A stretch of DNA of 64,000 nucleotides from Clostridium collagenovorans DSM 3089 (lineage in GTDB: Bacteria > Bacillota > Clostridia > Clostridiales > Clostridiaceae), in the NCBI RefSeq assembly GCF_900130005.1, contig NZ_FQXP01000003.1, positions 907,459-971,458 of the forward strand, written 5' to 3'. The notes under the pieces were generated by a model. It was given only the letters and a program-made list of their open reading frames with translations, did not search any database and was not told where the DNA came from. Of the stretch, positions 1-8,681 are shown piece by piece (position 1 is the first letter of the stretch; the number at the start of each line of letters is the position of its first letter). Both the position numbers and the translations under genes were made by a program.

Positions 1-528
1 ATGGTACTTTATAATGCTGCTAGAGTAATTCTACCTTTTTTACCTGCTCAACCCTTTGAGATATTATCTGGTGTTATGTATGGCTCATTCTTAGGCATGC
101 TTAACTGTATGCTAGGAATCATCTTAGGTTCTTTAGTAGTTTTTTATATAGTCAATAAATTTGGTAATAACTTAGTTTTAAAGCTAATAAAGGGAGAGCA
201 TATTTCTAAATATGAAAGCATAAGAACTTCTAAGAAAATAGAGATTATCTCTTTTCTTATTTTTCTTCTTCCTGGTACTCCAAAGGACACCTTTACTTAC
301 ATAGCTGCCTTTACAACTCTAGGACTTAAGAAATTCTTACTTTTTATTTCAATAGCTAGGATCCCAACTGTACTCTCTCTAACAATTGCAGGATCTAATA
401 TTATAAAAGGAAATCTTATTACTGGAATCTTAATATATGCTGTAACTATAATTTTAACTTTATTAGGGTGTTTATTTCATAATAAGTTCTTAGAAAAACA
501 CTCTTCTAAGAAGCTACAGAGCAAATAA
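1..528 (+). CDS. TVP38/TMEM64-family membrane protein (5' end probably outside window)
   Basis: Integral membrane protein of the VTT (SNARE-associated, DedA-like) superfamily, whose bacterial members are proposed lipid or ion transporters. About five hydrophobic segments are visible, with a short loop LLPGTPKD near residue 89 that matches the family's conserved G-x-P re-entrant region, and the second half is typical of TVP38. Family members usually run to about 200-230 residues; only 175 are here and the frame is open from base 1, so the true start may lie upstream. A strong hairpin terminator follows the stop directly. The substrate cannot be read from the sequence. Confidence 0.75.
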   Translation: MVLYNAARVILPFLPAQPFEILSGVMYGSFLGMLNCMLGIILGSLVVFYIVNKFGNNLVLKLIKGEHISKYESIRTSKKIEIISFLIFLLPGTPKDTFTYIAAFTTLGLKKFLLFISIARIPTVLSLTIAGSNIIKGNLITGILIYAVTIILTLLGCLFHNKFLEKHSSKKLQSK

Positions 529-530
529 AA

Positions 531-570
531 AAATACAATTTGCATTTTCTATGCAAATTGTATTTTTTAT
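531..570. terminator. Bidirectional hairpin terminator
   Basis: A perfect 15-bp stem (531-545 with 551-565) and 5-nt loop are followed by a T-run on the plus strand and preceded by an A-run. It separates two convergent genes and can serve both. Confidence 0.85.
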
Positions 571-581
571 TATAAAAGACT

Positions 582-1100
582 CTATTTAATTATATTTCTT
601 AAAGCATTTTCTGTAAATTCCTTAGCATTTTTAATATCCTTTTCATCTGGATGACTCTTAGCTTCCATATGATTTTTAAGTTGTTCTTTTATGTGTATAT
701 CATCGGGGTTTTCTTTTAACATTACCTTATATCTATCTGTTAATTTTTCATTTATTTTTCCTTGGCAAAGAAAGTGACCTAAGATTTTATTGTTTTCTGG
801 TAAAATCTCTTCAATTCTTTCTTTTATCTTATCATAATATTCCCCTTTATCCGCAGCTCCTAAGGTACCAAAAATCATTACTTCTTTATTATTGATTTTT
901 TCAAGAATGTCCTTTATTTTATCATCACAAGTACCTTTATCTACCCAGTATCCAGCTACTACAATATCATACTCTTCAATATTTATATCCTTTTCTCCAA
1001 GCTTAATAATATCCTTATTGAAAGGTATAGCTTCGTAAATCGCCTCTGCTATTTTCTTTGTATTCCCTGTTAATGATGAATATATAACTATTGCCTTCAT
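582..1100 (-). CDS. Flavodoxin-family protein
   Basis: FMN-binding electron carrier or flavodoxin-like oxidoreductase of 172 residues. The N-terminus carries the phosphate-binding loop YSSLTGNTKKIAEAI, the hallmark of flavodoxins, followed by alternating beta/alpha segments and a GTLGAADKG loop in the second FMN-contact region. The start is placed at base 1100 because an AGGAGGG ribosome site lies just upstream; a longer frame to 1118 would begin inside that site. The C-terminal 60 residues are charged and helical and differ from short-chain flavodoxins. It is convergent with the TVP38 gene and stands alone. The redox partner is unknown. Confidence 0.8.
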   Translation of the reverse strand: MKAIVIYSSLTGNTKKIAEAIYEAIPFNKDIIKLGEKDINIEEYDIVVAGYWVDKGTCDDKIKDILEKINNKEVMIFGTLGAADKGEYYDKIKERIEEILPENNKILGHFLCQGKINEKLTDRYKVMLKENPDDIHIKEQLKNHMEAKSHPDEKDIKNAKEFTENALRNIIK

Positions 1101-1118
1101 TATAAACACCCTCCTCAT

Positions 1119-1462
1119 AAATAAAATTTTAAATACATATACCTATATTATAGGTTATTTTTCATATAATCTCATAATTTTATTACTTATATAACTAAAA
1201 TATCTTATTTTGTTTATATCTCATACCCTATATATTAAGTTATCTATTATTACAGTTTTATTATTTTTTAGTTAAAATATAAACTTAATAACTTTATGAA
1301 ATTTCAACATAATAGTAATCCTTATTTATAGTTAAACAACCTTACTTAATATATTATGAGATTTTAATATTAAAAGAAAAAGCCCTAAGTTTACTTAGGA
1401 CCTTCTCTACGATATATATTATTATAAGAATGGCTAAATTAAAATAATACTACTTAAGAATT
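1119..1462. other. Intergenic region
   Basis: Very AT-rich spacer of about 340 bp. Apart from the terminator at 1374-1399 for the transporter operon and presumably the flavodoxin promoter, I see no coding or structured element. Confidence 0.5.
1374..1399 (-). terminator. Terminator of the B12-uptake operon
   Basis: Short stem cctaag/cttagg (1384-1389, 1394-1399) with a T-rich tail on the minus strand, 60 bp beyond the CGGC gene. Confidence 0.6.
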
Positions 1463-1789
1463 TTATTTATGGCTTCCATGCACAACTTCAAACCCTTCTT
1501 TTCTCAAAAGTTCTTCATGCAAGTTATATTTATCACATTCCACCTTTATACAAAGAGCAATGTGTATTGTATCTATATTGTTATTTTTTAACTGTTTGAT
1601 TTTATGCTCCCATTCTTCGAAATCCGTCATAGTATCCTTGCATCCAATGCAGTAAAAGAAACTTCCCAATTCTTCTTTTTTATCTTTATATATTTGAAAA
1701 GCATCCTTTGAGTTATTATATGCCTTAAAACATCCGGTTCCAGAACATCGTCCCATTAACTTTCTACAAGCCATTATTCCTATGCTCAT
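1463..1789 (-). CDS. CGGC-domain protein, putative metal-binding
   Basis: Small protein of 108 residues that matches the CGGC domain family. The diagnostic features are MACRKLMGRCSGTGCFKAY near the N-terminus, a second pair of cysteines in FYCIGCKD, and a third region IALCIKVECDK. Such proteins are thought to bind a metal through these cysteines; no reaction is established. It is the last gene of the riboswitch-controlled operon, 15 bp after the ABC ATPase, with a GGGGGAG-like ribosome site in that gap. Co-transcription suggests a role in handling the metal or corrinoid taken up by the transporter, which is inference. Confidence 0.75.
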   Translation of the reverse strand: MSIGIMACRKLMGRCSGTGCFKAYNNSKDAFQIYKDKKEELGSFFYCIGCKDTMTDFEEWEHKIKQLKNNNIDTIHIALCIKVECDKYNLHEELLRKEGFEVVHGSHK

Positions 1790-1804
1790 TATATACTCCC
1801 CCTT

Positions 1805-2560
1805 TTATACTCTAAAAGTTATATATATTGGCGTTTCTTCTTTATGAATGGTGCAATCAACCTCATAAACCTCTTTAATTAGTTCTTTAGTCAACACTTC
1901 TTCTGGTTTACCACTAGCTGCAACCTTTCCCTTATGCATTACATATAATCTATCACAATAAGCTGTTGCTAAATTTAAGTCATGTAAAGCCATAACCACA
2001 GTTATTCCCAAGGATTTAACTACCTTTAAAATTTGTAATTGATACTTTATATCCAGATGATTTGTAGGTTCATCTAATATTAGTAAATCTACCTTTTGTG
2101 CTAAGGCTCTAGCTAAAAGCACTCTTTGCTTTTCTCCACCAGACAAAGTAGAAAAACTTCTATTAGCATACTCCAGCATATCAACCTTTTCTAAAGATTC
2201 CCTTGTTATCTTGTAGTCTTCCTCTGTGTCCATTTCAAGCATAGATTTATGCGGACTTCGTCCTATAAGCACCATATCCTGAACCTTTATATCAAAAGCT
2301 ACATTATTAAACTGCCCTACAACCCCAAGTTCACGTGCCATATCCTTAACTGAAATTTTATTAAGATTTTTATTGTCAATATACATAATTCCCTTAGCAG
2401 GTTTATAAATTCTATAAATAGTCTTCAGTAAAGTAGATTTTCCACTTCCATTAGGTCCAATCAAACCTACAAACTCGCCCTTTTCTACATTTAAATTAGC
2501 ATTTTCAACTATAGATTTATTATCTAATTCAACATATAAACCTTCCACATTTAATTTCAT
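1805..2560 (-). CDS. ABC transporter ATPase, BtuD/FepC type
   Basis: Cytoplasmic ATP-hydrolysing subunit (251 residues) of a binding-protein-dependent importer of the iron-chelate/vitamin B12 class. Visible motifs: Walker A GPNGSGKST at about residues 36-44, signature LSGGEKQR near 139, Walker B LLILDEP near 159, and the switch histidine in ALHDLNLA. It lies six bases after the permease gene and is preceded by a GGTAG-type ribosome site. The upstream cobalamin riboswitch makes cobalamin or another corrinoid the likely cargo; by protein sequence alone heme or siderophore would be equally possible. Confidence 0.88.
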   Translation of the reverse strand: MKLNVEGLYVELDNKSIVENANLNVEKGEFVGLIGPNGSGKSTLLKTIYRIYKPAKGIMYIDNKNLNKISVKDMARELGVVGQFNNVAFDIKVQDMVLIGRSPHKSMLEMDTEEDYKITRESLEKVDMLEYANRSFSTLSGGEKQRVLLARALAQKVDLLILDEPTNHLDIKYQLQILKVVKSLGITVVMALHDLNLATAYCDRLYVMHKGKVAASGKPEEVLTKELIKEVYEVDCTIHKEETPIYITFRV

Positions 2561-2566
2561 AATTAA

Positions 2567-3652
2567 CTACCTTTCTCCAAAGCTATAAGCACGCTTTATC
2601 ATTATATACATAAAGAAGGGTGCTCCTATTACAGAAGTTATTATTCCTATAGGCATTTCCATATTCTTCAATATTATACGAGCTAGAACATCCGACCAAA
2701 CAAGAAATATTCCTCCTATAAGCATAGCCACTGGTAAATTAATTTTATGATTTGTTCCAACTAAGCTTCTTGTTATATGTGGAATAATTAGTCCTATAAA
2801 CCCTATAACTCCACAGCTAGCAACTAAAACTCCAGTTAAAATTGAAACTGCTATAAGATATATCTTTCTGTACTTATGTAGATCTATTCCTAAAGTTATA
2901 GCGGCTTCATCTCCTAAAAGCATAATATTCATAACACGTGCTTGTGATATAAAAAATACCGCCATAATAATTACAAGAATAGTAGCTAACCATAAGTTGT
3001 CCCACTTAGCTGCGGTTAAGCTTCCCATTGTCCAATCCGAAATAGATCTAATGGCACTATTATCATTAGTTAAATATATCATAAAGCTAGAAAATGCTTT
3101 ACAAATCAAATTAACTACCATTCCTGATAAAACTAATTTAATAGGGGTTATTCTTCCTCCCATTGAAGAAAGTTTAAATACCACAGCTGATGCAAGTAAT
3201 GCTCCAACAAAGCCCCAAAATGCGGTACTAGTACCTTGTAAAGCCCCATTTAAAATTGTTGATCCTATTAATATTGAAAAGGTTGCTCCAAGGGTAGCTC
3301 CTGAAGATATACCTAGTACATAAGGGTCTGCTAAAGGATTTTGCACAGTAGCCTGCATAACAGATCCACCAAGTGCAAGTCCCATACCAGTTATCACTCC
3401 AAGCAATACCCTTGGTAATCTAATTTGCCATACAATATCAATAATTGATTTTTTAAAAGAATCATCTAAAATCTGTACTCCAAATATTTTATTTATAATT
3501 ACCTTATAAACATCACTAGCTGGAATTTTAACAGATCCAATAGATACGGCTAAAATTATTGATATTATCAATACTATAACCAAAGCTATTATTATAATAA
3601 AGTTTTTATTTTTCACTGGTTTTAAATTACTTTGTAATTTTTTACTTTGCAC
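2567..3652 (-). CDS. ABC transporter permease, BtuC/FecCD type
   Basis: Polytopic inner-membrane subunit of 361 residues with about ten transmembrane helices, typical length for the FecCD/BtuC family. Family landmarks are IRLPRVLLGVITGMGLALGG near residue 90, QNPLADPYVLGISSGA, and the coupling-helix region VGFIGLIIPHI(T)R near 285. Translation starts at a GTG codon (3652-3650), with GAGG about 12 bases upstream inside the end of the preceding gene; a downstream ATG would remove the first helix. It sits between the lipoprotein and ATPase genes of the same operon. Confidence 0.88.
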   Translation of the reverse strand: MQSKKLQSNLKPVKNKNFIIIIALVIVLIISIILAVSIGSVKIPASDVYKVIINKIFGVQILDDSFKKSIIDIVWQIRLPRVLLGVITGMGLALGGSVMQATVQNPLADPYVLGISSGATLGATFSILIGSTILNGALQGTSTAFWGFVGALLASAVVFKLSSMGGRITPIKLVLSGMVVNLICKAFSSFMIYLTNDNSAIRSISDWTMGSLTAAKWDNLWLATILVIIMAVFFISQARVMNIMLLGDEAAITLGIDLHKYRKIYLIAVSILTGVLVASCGVIGFIGLIIPHITRSLVGTNHKINLPVAMLIGGIFLVWSDVLARIILKNMEMPIGIITSVIGAPFFMYIMIKRAYSFGER

Positions 3653-3672
3653 TTATTCTCAAAACCTCAATT

Positions 3673-4737
3673 CTATTTAAATAAATCAGGATATAATTCT
3701 TTAGCATAATGATTTACAGCATCTATAACACGTACTCCACCTGCCCATGTTTCAGCTAAACCAGTGATTATTATTTCTTTGTTTTTAACTGCTGTAACAT
3801 TTTTTAATGCTGGATTATCAGTAAACACCTTTGCTAGCTCTTCATCACGCACATCTTTTCCATCTGCTTGATGTACTAATATAATTGCATCAGGATTTAA
3901 TCCTACTATATCCTCTAAACTAACTTTCCCTGATTCTTTTCCTAAATTTTCAGCTCCAGCCTTTAGTACCATGTCTCCAACTAAATCATTTTTACCATAT
4001 AATCTAAATTCGCCTTCTTTACCTTCTTCTAAAACTAAAACTGTCTTTTTATGTTCTAATTTAGAAGTTTTATCTTCTATTACATTTAACTTATCTTCAA
4101 TATTTTTTACATAAGCATTTGTTTTATCCTCTATATTAAATATAAGTCCTAAATCTTTAATATCTTTAATTAAATTATCTACAGTATAATTTCCTACAGT
4201 TTTAACTGTATTTCTTTGAGCGAAGGTATTAGTTCCTCTTTCTATCCACTCACTAACATCACCTAAGGTTTTATCACTGAAAACACTTTTCCATCCAAAG
4301 ATAAAATCTGGCTCTAAAGCTAATACCTGTTCCTTAGTTGGATATTTCTCTGATATAACAGGTATTTTTTTATATTTGTCCTCTAATCTATCTAAAATTG
4401 GATTATCAAGATAGCAAGTTCCTATTAATCGATCCTCTAGGCCTAAATCAAGCATAATTTCAGTAGTTGTTTGATTTGTAGTTATTACTTTCTCAGGAGC
4501 TTTCTCAAAGGTAACCTTTACTTCTTCCCCTGCAAAATTATAGTTAGTAATAGTTACAGGATAATGTGTTGTTGCATCCTTAGAGTTTGAACCTTCCTCT
4601 ACCTTAGGCTTACTTTCTTCCCCTTTACCTTCAGCTCCTTTAGTATTTGAACACGCTACCAAAGCTGTACTTGTTGTAATAATAGCTACTCCTACTATAA
4701 GTTTAGTTAATAAATTTTTTAATGTCTTCCCCTTCAT
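3673..4737 (-). CDS. ABC transporter substrate-binding lipoprotein, BtuF/FepB type
   Basis: Extracytoplasmic binding protein anchored by lipid. The signal peptide ends in the lipobox TALVAC-S at about residues 24-29, followed by a Glu/Lys/Ser-rich linker and a class III periplasmic-binding fold, starting FAGEEVKVTFEKAPEKVITT and including the LVLEEG and NPDAIILVH segments usual in these proteins. The start at 4737 was chosen because AGAGG lies ten bases upstream; an open frame to 4803 lacks a suitable site. It is the first gene after the cobalamin riboswitch, which favours a corrinoid ligand. Confidence 0.85.
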   Translation of the reverse strand: MKGKTLKNLLTKLIVGVAIITTSTALVACSNTKGAEGKGEESKPKVEEGSNSKDATTHYPVTITNYNFAGEEVKVTFEKAPEKVITTNQTTTEIMLDLGLEDRLIGTCYLDNPILDRLEDKYKKIPVISEKYPTKEQVLALEPDFIFGWKSVFSDKTLGDVSEWIERGTNTFAQRNTVKTVGNYTVDNLIKDIKDLGLIFNIEDKTNAYVKNIEDKLNVIEDKTSKLEHKKTVLVLEEGKEGEFRLYGKNDLVGDMVLKAGAENLGKESGKVSLEDIVGLNPDAIILVHQADGKDVRDEELAKVFTDNPALKNVTAVKNKEIIITGLAETWAGGVRVIDAVNHYAKELYPDLFK

Positions 4738-4843
4738 ACGTATCATTCCTCTCTTAAGTTTAAAATCTTTATATAATAAAATTAAATTATTTATACATAT
4801 CATGTGAAATATTAGTCTTAAAATATAATCCTATGCAATAATA

Positions 4844-4883
4844 TAAAAAACCCTTTAACTCTACACTTAAAGAGTTAAAGGGT
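4844..4883 (-). terminator. Riboswitch expression-platform terminator
   Basis: A 13-bp stem (4850-4862 with 4871-4883) followed on the minus strand by a run of T. It lies between the cobalamin aptamer and the first transporter gene, the position expected for ligand-dependent transcription termination. Confidence 0.85.
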
Positions 4884-4899
4884 CAAAAATACACATGGT

Positions 4900-5095
4900 A
4901 TTACCGTATTTTTCCAATTTAACACTCCTCTATCCTTCGTAGAGCTACAGTGTAACTAATAGGCAGGTCTTCTGGCTCAAGTATCATCATCTTTTTAACC
5001 TTCCCGTATTAACAGTGGTATTAGAAAAAAGACTACTCTTTTACAGCGGCGGGACCGCGCGGGATTTACACCCAACTTCCCTTTTAATCAATAAC
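4900..5095 (-). promoter_or_regulatory. Cobalamin riboswitch
   Basis: Read on the minus strand, the block contains the B12 box AGCCAGAAGACCTGCC (4977-4962), the conserved upstream segment with TGTAAATCCC near 5070-5055 followed by a GC-rich stem GCGCGG/CCGC, and a GCCACTG-like element (ACCACTG) near 5020. Their order and spacing match the class-I adenosylcobalamin aptamer. The following terminator indicates that bound cobalamin stops transcription of the importer operon. Limits are approximate. Confidence 0.93.
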
Positions 5096-5212
5096 ATAAT
5101 TTAAATGTTACTAAACCTATTAATATACTTTTATTTAAATTCTATAGTAATATTCAATTGATAATTATTTTCTTTTTTAGAGTATCATATAAAATTTTTC
5201 ATGTCAATTATT

Positions 5213-5773
5213 TTAATTCTCATTATTTTTATGGTTTTTAGGCCATTTTTTATAATTAAAAGCTTTTTTACTAAATTCATGTAAATAATTTAGATCCTTA
5301 GCAATTCCACTTATAATCTTATTAGCTTCTTCATAGGCTAAGTCGTAATCATCTCTTGTTATCACATGGTTATTTAAGGCTTCCTTTAAATCATCTTCAT
5401 CTATAAGTAAAATTTCTGAGGAAGGTAAAACTATTACATCTAAATATAAATCATCATAAAAAGGATTACCCTCAGTATCAACTCCATTTTGTTTCGTTAT
5501 ATCGAAATACCATTGAACTATTTCTCCTTTGCTATCAAACATCGTAGTTAAGCACCATTTCTCCTGCAATGGTACATACTGAACCCAAGTGTATCCACTA
5601 TTAGCTATGCAATAATCTTTTCCTATCATATTTTTAATCAAAGGTCTGTTAACACTTTGTAATATTGTTTTAGCTATAAACCCATTAAAACCCTCTTCTT
5701 TAGCTAAGTTTATTTCAATTATACTTTTATCAATTCTTGCCCAGTTGCTCCTATCTAATCCCTTTCTTTTCAT
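5213..5773 (-). CDS. DUF402 / nucleotide phosphatase-like protein
   Basis: Soluble protein of 186 residues that matches the DUF402 family, some members of which hydrolyse nucleoside di- and triphosphates (the Ntdp/FomD group). The diagnostic run is IVQWYFDITKQNGVDTEGNP followed by FYDDLYLDVIVLP (about residues 85-118), which holds the tyrosine and aspartates used for metal and phosphate binding. Length and acidic C-terminal helix are normal. A ribosome site near 5785 precedes the ATG. The gene ends about 120 bp before the riboswitch in the same direction, and I see no terminator between them, so read-through into the riboswitch is possible. Confidence 0.8.
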   Translation of the reverse strand: MKRKGLDRSNWARIDKSIIEINLAKEEGFNGFIAKTILQSVNRPLIKNMIGKDYCIANSGYTWVQYVPLQEKWCLTTMFDSKGEIVQWYFDITKQNGVDTEGNPFYDDLYLDVIVLPSSEILLIDEDDLKEALNNHVITRDDYDLAYEEANKIISGIAKDLNYLHEFSKKAFNYKKWPKNHKNNEN

Positions 5774-6081
5774 CTTACTACACCCTATCCTTTATTTTTG
5801 CTAGAAGCATTTAAACTACTCCTATATTGAAACAAATTTATTTTTTACTATAATTAATTACTCTTTTCAAAATAAATTTATACTTTTTGAAATTATACCA
5901 TTTTTAAATACAACTTTCTTTAAATTATATTACCTTAATATAAAAACTACATATCCCTTAAAGATATGTAGCTTAATTTTATTTTTATTTATTCTTTTAA
6001 CTATATATAAATAGACTTTATCATATAGGCTATATAAAAATTATTCTTTACCTTTAGTTTATTCCTATCTTTATACTTAAA
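5774..6081. other. Intergenic region
   Basis: About 300 bp of AT-rich spacer. It contains the terminator at 5941-5972 and presumably the promoter of the DUF402 gene; nothing else stands out. Confidence 0.5.
5941..5972 (-). terminator. Terminator of the amidohydrolase gene
   Basis: 9-bp stem ctacatatc/gatatgtag (5947-5955, 5963-5971), 7-nt loop, with a T-run on the minus strand; it lies about 110 bp past the amidohydrolase stop. Confidence 0.75.
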
Positions 6082-7446
6082 TTATTTTATTATTTTAAAA
6101 TTGGAATTTAGACTTATATTAGCCTTTTTCCTAATTTTCTCACCTTGTGTTTTAACTTCTTCTAGCAACTCTTTTTCATCTAAAACTTCAATTTTTCTTT
6201 CTTTCATAAGCCACGTACCATTACATATTGTGGATTCTACATTTTCACTACTCATAGAATAAACTATATTTCCAATAGGATTATGCATTGGAAGTGAATG
6301 AATTGTATTTGGATTCAAGATAATTAAGTCTGCTTTTTTACCGCATTCCAAGCTTCCTATTTCCTTATCTAGTAAAGCACACTTAGCTCCATTTATCGTT
6401 GCCATTTCTAAAACTTTTTCTGCACTTACTACCGTAGGATCTAAAGTTCTTCCTTTATGAATAAGAGATGTTAAATACATTTCTCTCATCATATCCATCC
6501 TATTATTAGAAGGAGCTCCATCAGTTCCAATAGAAACAGGTATTCCTTTGGAAAGCATTTCTGGTACAGAGGCAAATCCTAAAACAACCTTCATAGCTGC
6601 TGCTGGATTATGTGAAACTTTAACATCATTTAGTCTAAATAAATCTATTTCTCTATTAGTAAGCCACACTGTATGTACTGCCAATAAGTTAGACCCTAAA
6701 ATCCCTAATTTATTAAGATGCTCAACTGTAGAAGTTCCTCTTGTAGCCTTTGCAAAATCAATCTCTCCAGAAATCTCTGCAATATGCATATGCATTCCTG
6801 TATTATATTTATCTGCAAGCTTTTTCGTTTCAATTAAAAGTTCATCTGAGTTATTAAAAATAGTTCTAAGTCCAAACCAAATCTTAACTCTTCCTTGTGC
6901 TGAATTATTATATTTTTCAAAAAGTTCTATTTGAGTTTTCAGCTCCTCTTCCGTTGACTTTTGCCAAACCGCTGGTAAACCTTCCCCTTGGTCCATTACT
7001 GATTTAGCTAAACATCCTCTTATTCCAGTATCAGAAACCGCCTGAACCATAGCATCTACATACTGTCCACCGGACTCTAGAAATGTTGTAACACCAGACT
7101 TTATCATTTCAATGCAACATGCTTTAGAAGATATATAAGAGTCTTCATAAGTAAAACCACTTTCGTAAGGCCATACTCTATCTCTAAGCCAAGTCAATAG
7201 ATCTACATCATCAGCAATTCCTCTTCCTAACTGTTGCGATAAGTGAACATGAGTATTTATAAGTCCTGGCATGACTATTTTCCCTTTTGCATCATATTCC
7301 TCCACATTGTTCCCTAAATCATTAAAATCTATTTTTCCAACCTTCAATATCTTATCATTTTCTATTAATATACTTCCATTCTCATATACTTCTCTTTCTG
7401 AGTTCATAGTTATTATATAGGCATTTTTAATTAGTAACTTCGACAT
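6082..7446 (-). CDS. Amidohydrolase, MTA/SAH deaminase or SsnA/AtzA type
   Basis: Metal-dependent hydrolase (454 residues) of the amidohydrolase superfamily, deaminase branch. Landmarks: PGLINTHVHL (the HxH metal pair, about 59-68), HMHIAE with the third metal-binding His near 222, AVHTVWL, SHNPAAAMK near 280 and GTDGAPSNN with the catalytic Asp near 310. This set is that of 5-methylthioadenosine/S-adenosylhomocysteine deaminases and related aminohydrolases. SHNPAAAMK departs from the commoner SHNPxSNMKL, so the substrate is uncertain. It stands alone with its own terminator. Confidence 0.85.
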   Translation of the reverse strand: MSKLLIKNAYIITMNSEREVYENGSILIENDKILKVGKIDFNDLGNNVEEYDAKGKIVMPGLINTHVHLSQQLGRGIADDVDLLTWLRDRVWPYESGFTYEDSYISSKACCIEMIKSGVTTFLESGGQYVDAMVQAVSDTGIRGCLAKSVMDQGEGLPAVWQKSTEEELKTQIELFEKYNNSAQGRVKIWFGLRTIFNNSDELLIETKKLADKYNTGMHMHIAEISGEIDFAKATRGTSTVEHLNKLGILGSNLLAVHTVWLTNREIDLFRLNDVKVSHNPAAAMKVVLGFASVPEMLSKGIPVSIGTDGAPSNNRMDMMREMYLTSLIHKGRTLDPTVVSAEKVLEMATINGAKCALLDKEIGSLECGKKADLIILNPNTIHSLPMHNPIGNIVYSMSSENVESTICNGTWLMKERKIEVLDEKELLEEVKTQGEKIRKKANISLNSNFKIIK

Positions 7447-7788
7447 AAATTTCCTCCCAAATATGTACCCTTAAATATAAATACAAAACTTTTTATTTGA
7501 ATATTAATTATTATTATACTTTTACCTAAACATAAGTCAATGATTTTATATATATTTCATTTTTTACTTTTCTTATTTCTTCATTAAGCTTACTTATTTT
7601 ACTTAGGTTTTCAGCATTATTAGTTACAATAAATTTTCTATCATTTTTATTTTCTATTTTATTCCATATATTTATCAAATTCTATCTTTCCTTACTCAAA
7701 TACCCATGTTTATGTAACACTTTTTATATAAATACATATTCTTATAGTAAAGACGCTTTTAAATTTACTAAAAAAGGAGTTAAAAGTT
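7447..7788. other. Intergenic region with possible small ORF
   Basis: Holds the possible small minus-strand ORF at 7526-7678 and the promoter region of the cysteine-rich gene. Near 7717 and 7735 an AC followed after 16 bp by CATA loosely resembles a sporulation sigma-K type promoter; this is weak evidence. Confidence 0.4.
7526..7678 (-). CDS. Possible small protein, 50 aa, unknown
   Basis: Open frame of 50 codons from a TTG at 7678-7676 to TAG, with AAGGAAAG about eight bases upstream of the start. The product is lysine- and asparagine-rich (KFIVTNNAENLSKISKLNEE) and predicted helical after residue 20. Codon usage looks like real coding sequence of this genome. It may be a small protein, the upstream member of the amidohydrolase transcript (80 bp gap), or a remnant of a longer gene. 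I recognise no family. Confidence 0.35.
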   Translation of the reverse strand: MINIWNKIENKNDRKFIVTNNAENLSKISKLNEEIRKVKNEIYIKSLTYV

Positions 7789-8529
7789 ATGTGTGATAAC
7801 AGTTGTTTAAATAATAATAAACCTACAGATAAATGTAAATACTTTGAAAGAAAAGCATTGAAATTAAGTCAAATAGCTGAAGCTTTAGGTGTTAAAGCTG
7901 CTAAGAAAGCTAAAGAGGCTCGTGTTTTAGGTATGGAAGCAAAAAACTGCATGAGATGTGCATATGAAAAATTTGCTAAAGCTCAAGCTTTATTTAATGA
8001 AGGTAATGAAATATTATCCAAATGCCAATGTTTGAGTAAAAAGGCAGCAATTTTTAATTATAAAGCAGTAAAATGCTATGCAAACTGTCCTGTATCTTGC
8101 TTTGAAAATTGCAGACAATTAAGATGTAACGCTAGCTTATTAAATAAAAAATGTTATTTCTTAAGATGTGAAGGAACTAAAGTATTAGCTAAAGCTGCTG
8201 AAGTTCAAAACGAAGCTATCTGCTATCAAACTAAAGCCATTGAATATATGGAAGCTGAAAAAACTGCTTGGAAAGAATATGCCGACTTAGTTAATGAATC
8301 TCAATGTTGTTATGAAAAGGCTGCTTACTTCAGTAATAAAGCTATGAATTGTTATGCTTATGTTAAGGGTAGCTCTTCTAATCCATGTGGAGGCTGCAAT
8401 GGATGTGAAAATGTGCCTACACCATATTCAAATGTAGAATTTAACGAAACTTTTGAAGAAAACTTTGAGTCATCTGATTATGTTTCTTCAGTATTTGAAA
8501 ATATAAATAATACTGGATGCACTAAATAG
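7789..8529 (+). CDS. Cysteine-rich helical protein, 246 aa, unknown
   Basis: I do not recognise a family. The protein contains 22 cysteines, mostly as CxxC, CxC or CC pairs, spread along strongly helical, Ala/Lys/Glu-rich sequence with recurring KAA and KA steps. An internal repeat is visible: residues 81-98 (CLSKKAAIFNYKAVKCYA) and 173-190 (CCYEKAAYFSNKAMNCYA) match at 10 of 18 positions. A CGGCNGC cluster at 200-206 is followed by an acidic, aromatic tail. There is no signal peptide or membrane segment. GGAG lies nine bases before the ATG. The composition suggests a disulfide cross-linked structural protein or a multi-metal binder; spore-coat function is one guess only. Confidence 0.8.
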   Translation: MCDNSCLNNNKPTDKCKYFERKALKLSQIAEALGVKAAKKAKEARVLGMEAKNCMRCAYEKFAKAQALFNEGNEILSKCQCLSKKAAIFNYKAVKCYANCPVSCFENCRQLRCNASLLNKKCYFLRCEGTKVLAKAAEVQNEAICYQTKAIEYMEAEKTAWKEYADLVNESQCCYEKAAYFSNKAMNCYAYVKGSSSNPCGGCNGCENVPTPYSNVEFNETFEENFESSDYVSSVFENINNTGCTK

Positions 8530-8562
8530 TATTCTAAACTATGTAAAAATATAAGTCATATA

Positions 8563-8668
8563 TAAAAGGGGCTATTGCACTAAGAATAACTTTAGAAAAA
8601 TATTTGTATTTATAATTAACTTATTAATACAATATATTTCACGTTAATTCATTAATGCTATAGCCCCT
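8563..8668. terminator. Long imperfect hairpin, probable terminator
   Basis: Arms aggggctattgca (from about 8567) and tgctatagcccct (to about 8668) pair, and the interior (aatatttgtatt with aatacaatatatt) pairs again, giving one long rod between two convergent genes. It resembles the element at 35198-35297 in arm sequence and architecture. Confidence 0.6.
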
Positions 8669-8681
8669 ATATATTTAAAGT

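Noticed and set aside
1119..1462. Possible riboswitch upstream of the flavodoxin gene
   Set aside because: No conserved motif or strong pairing beyond the terminator at 1374-1399.
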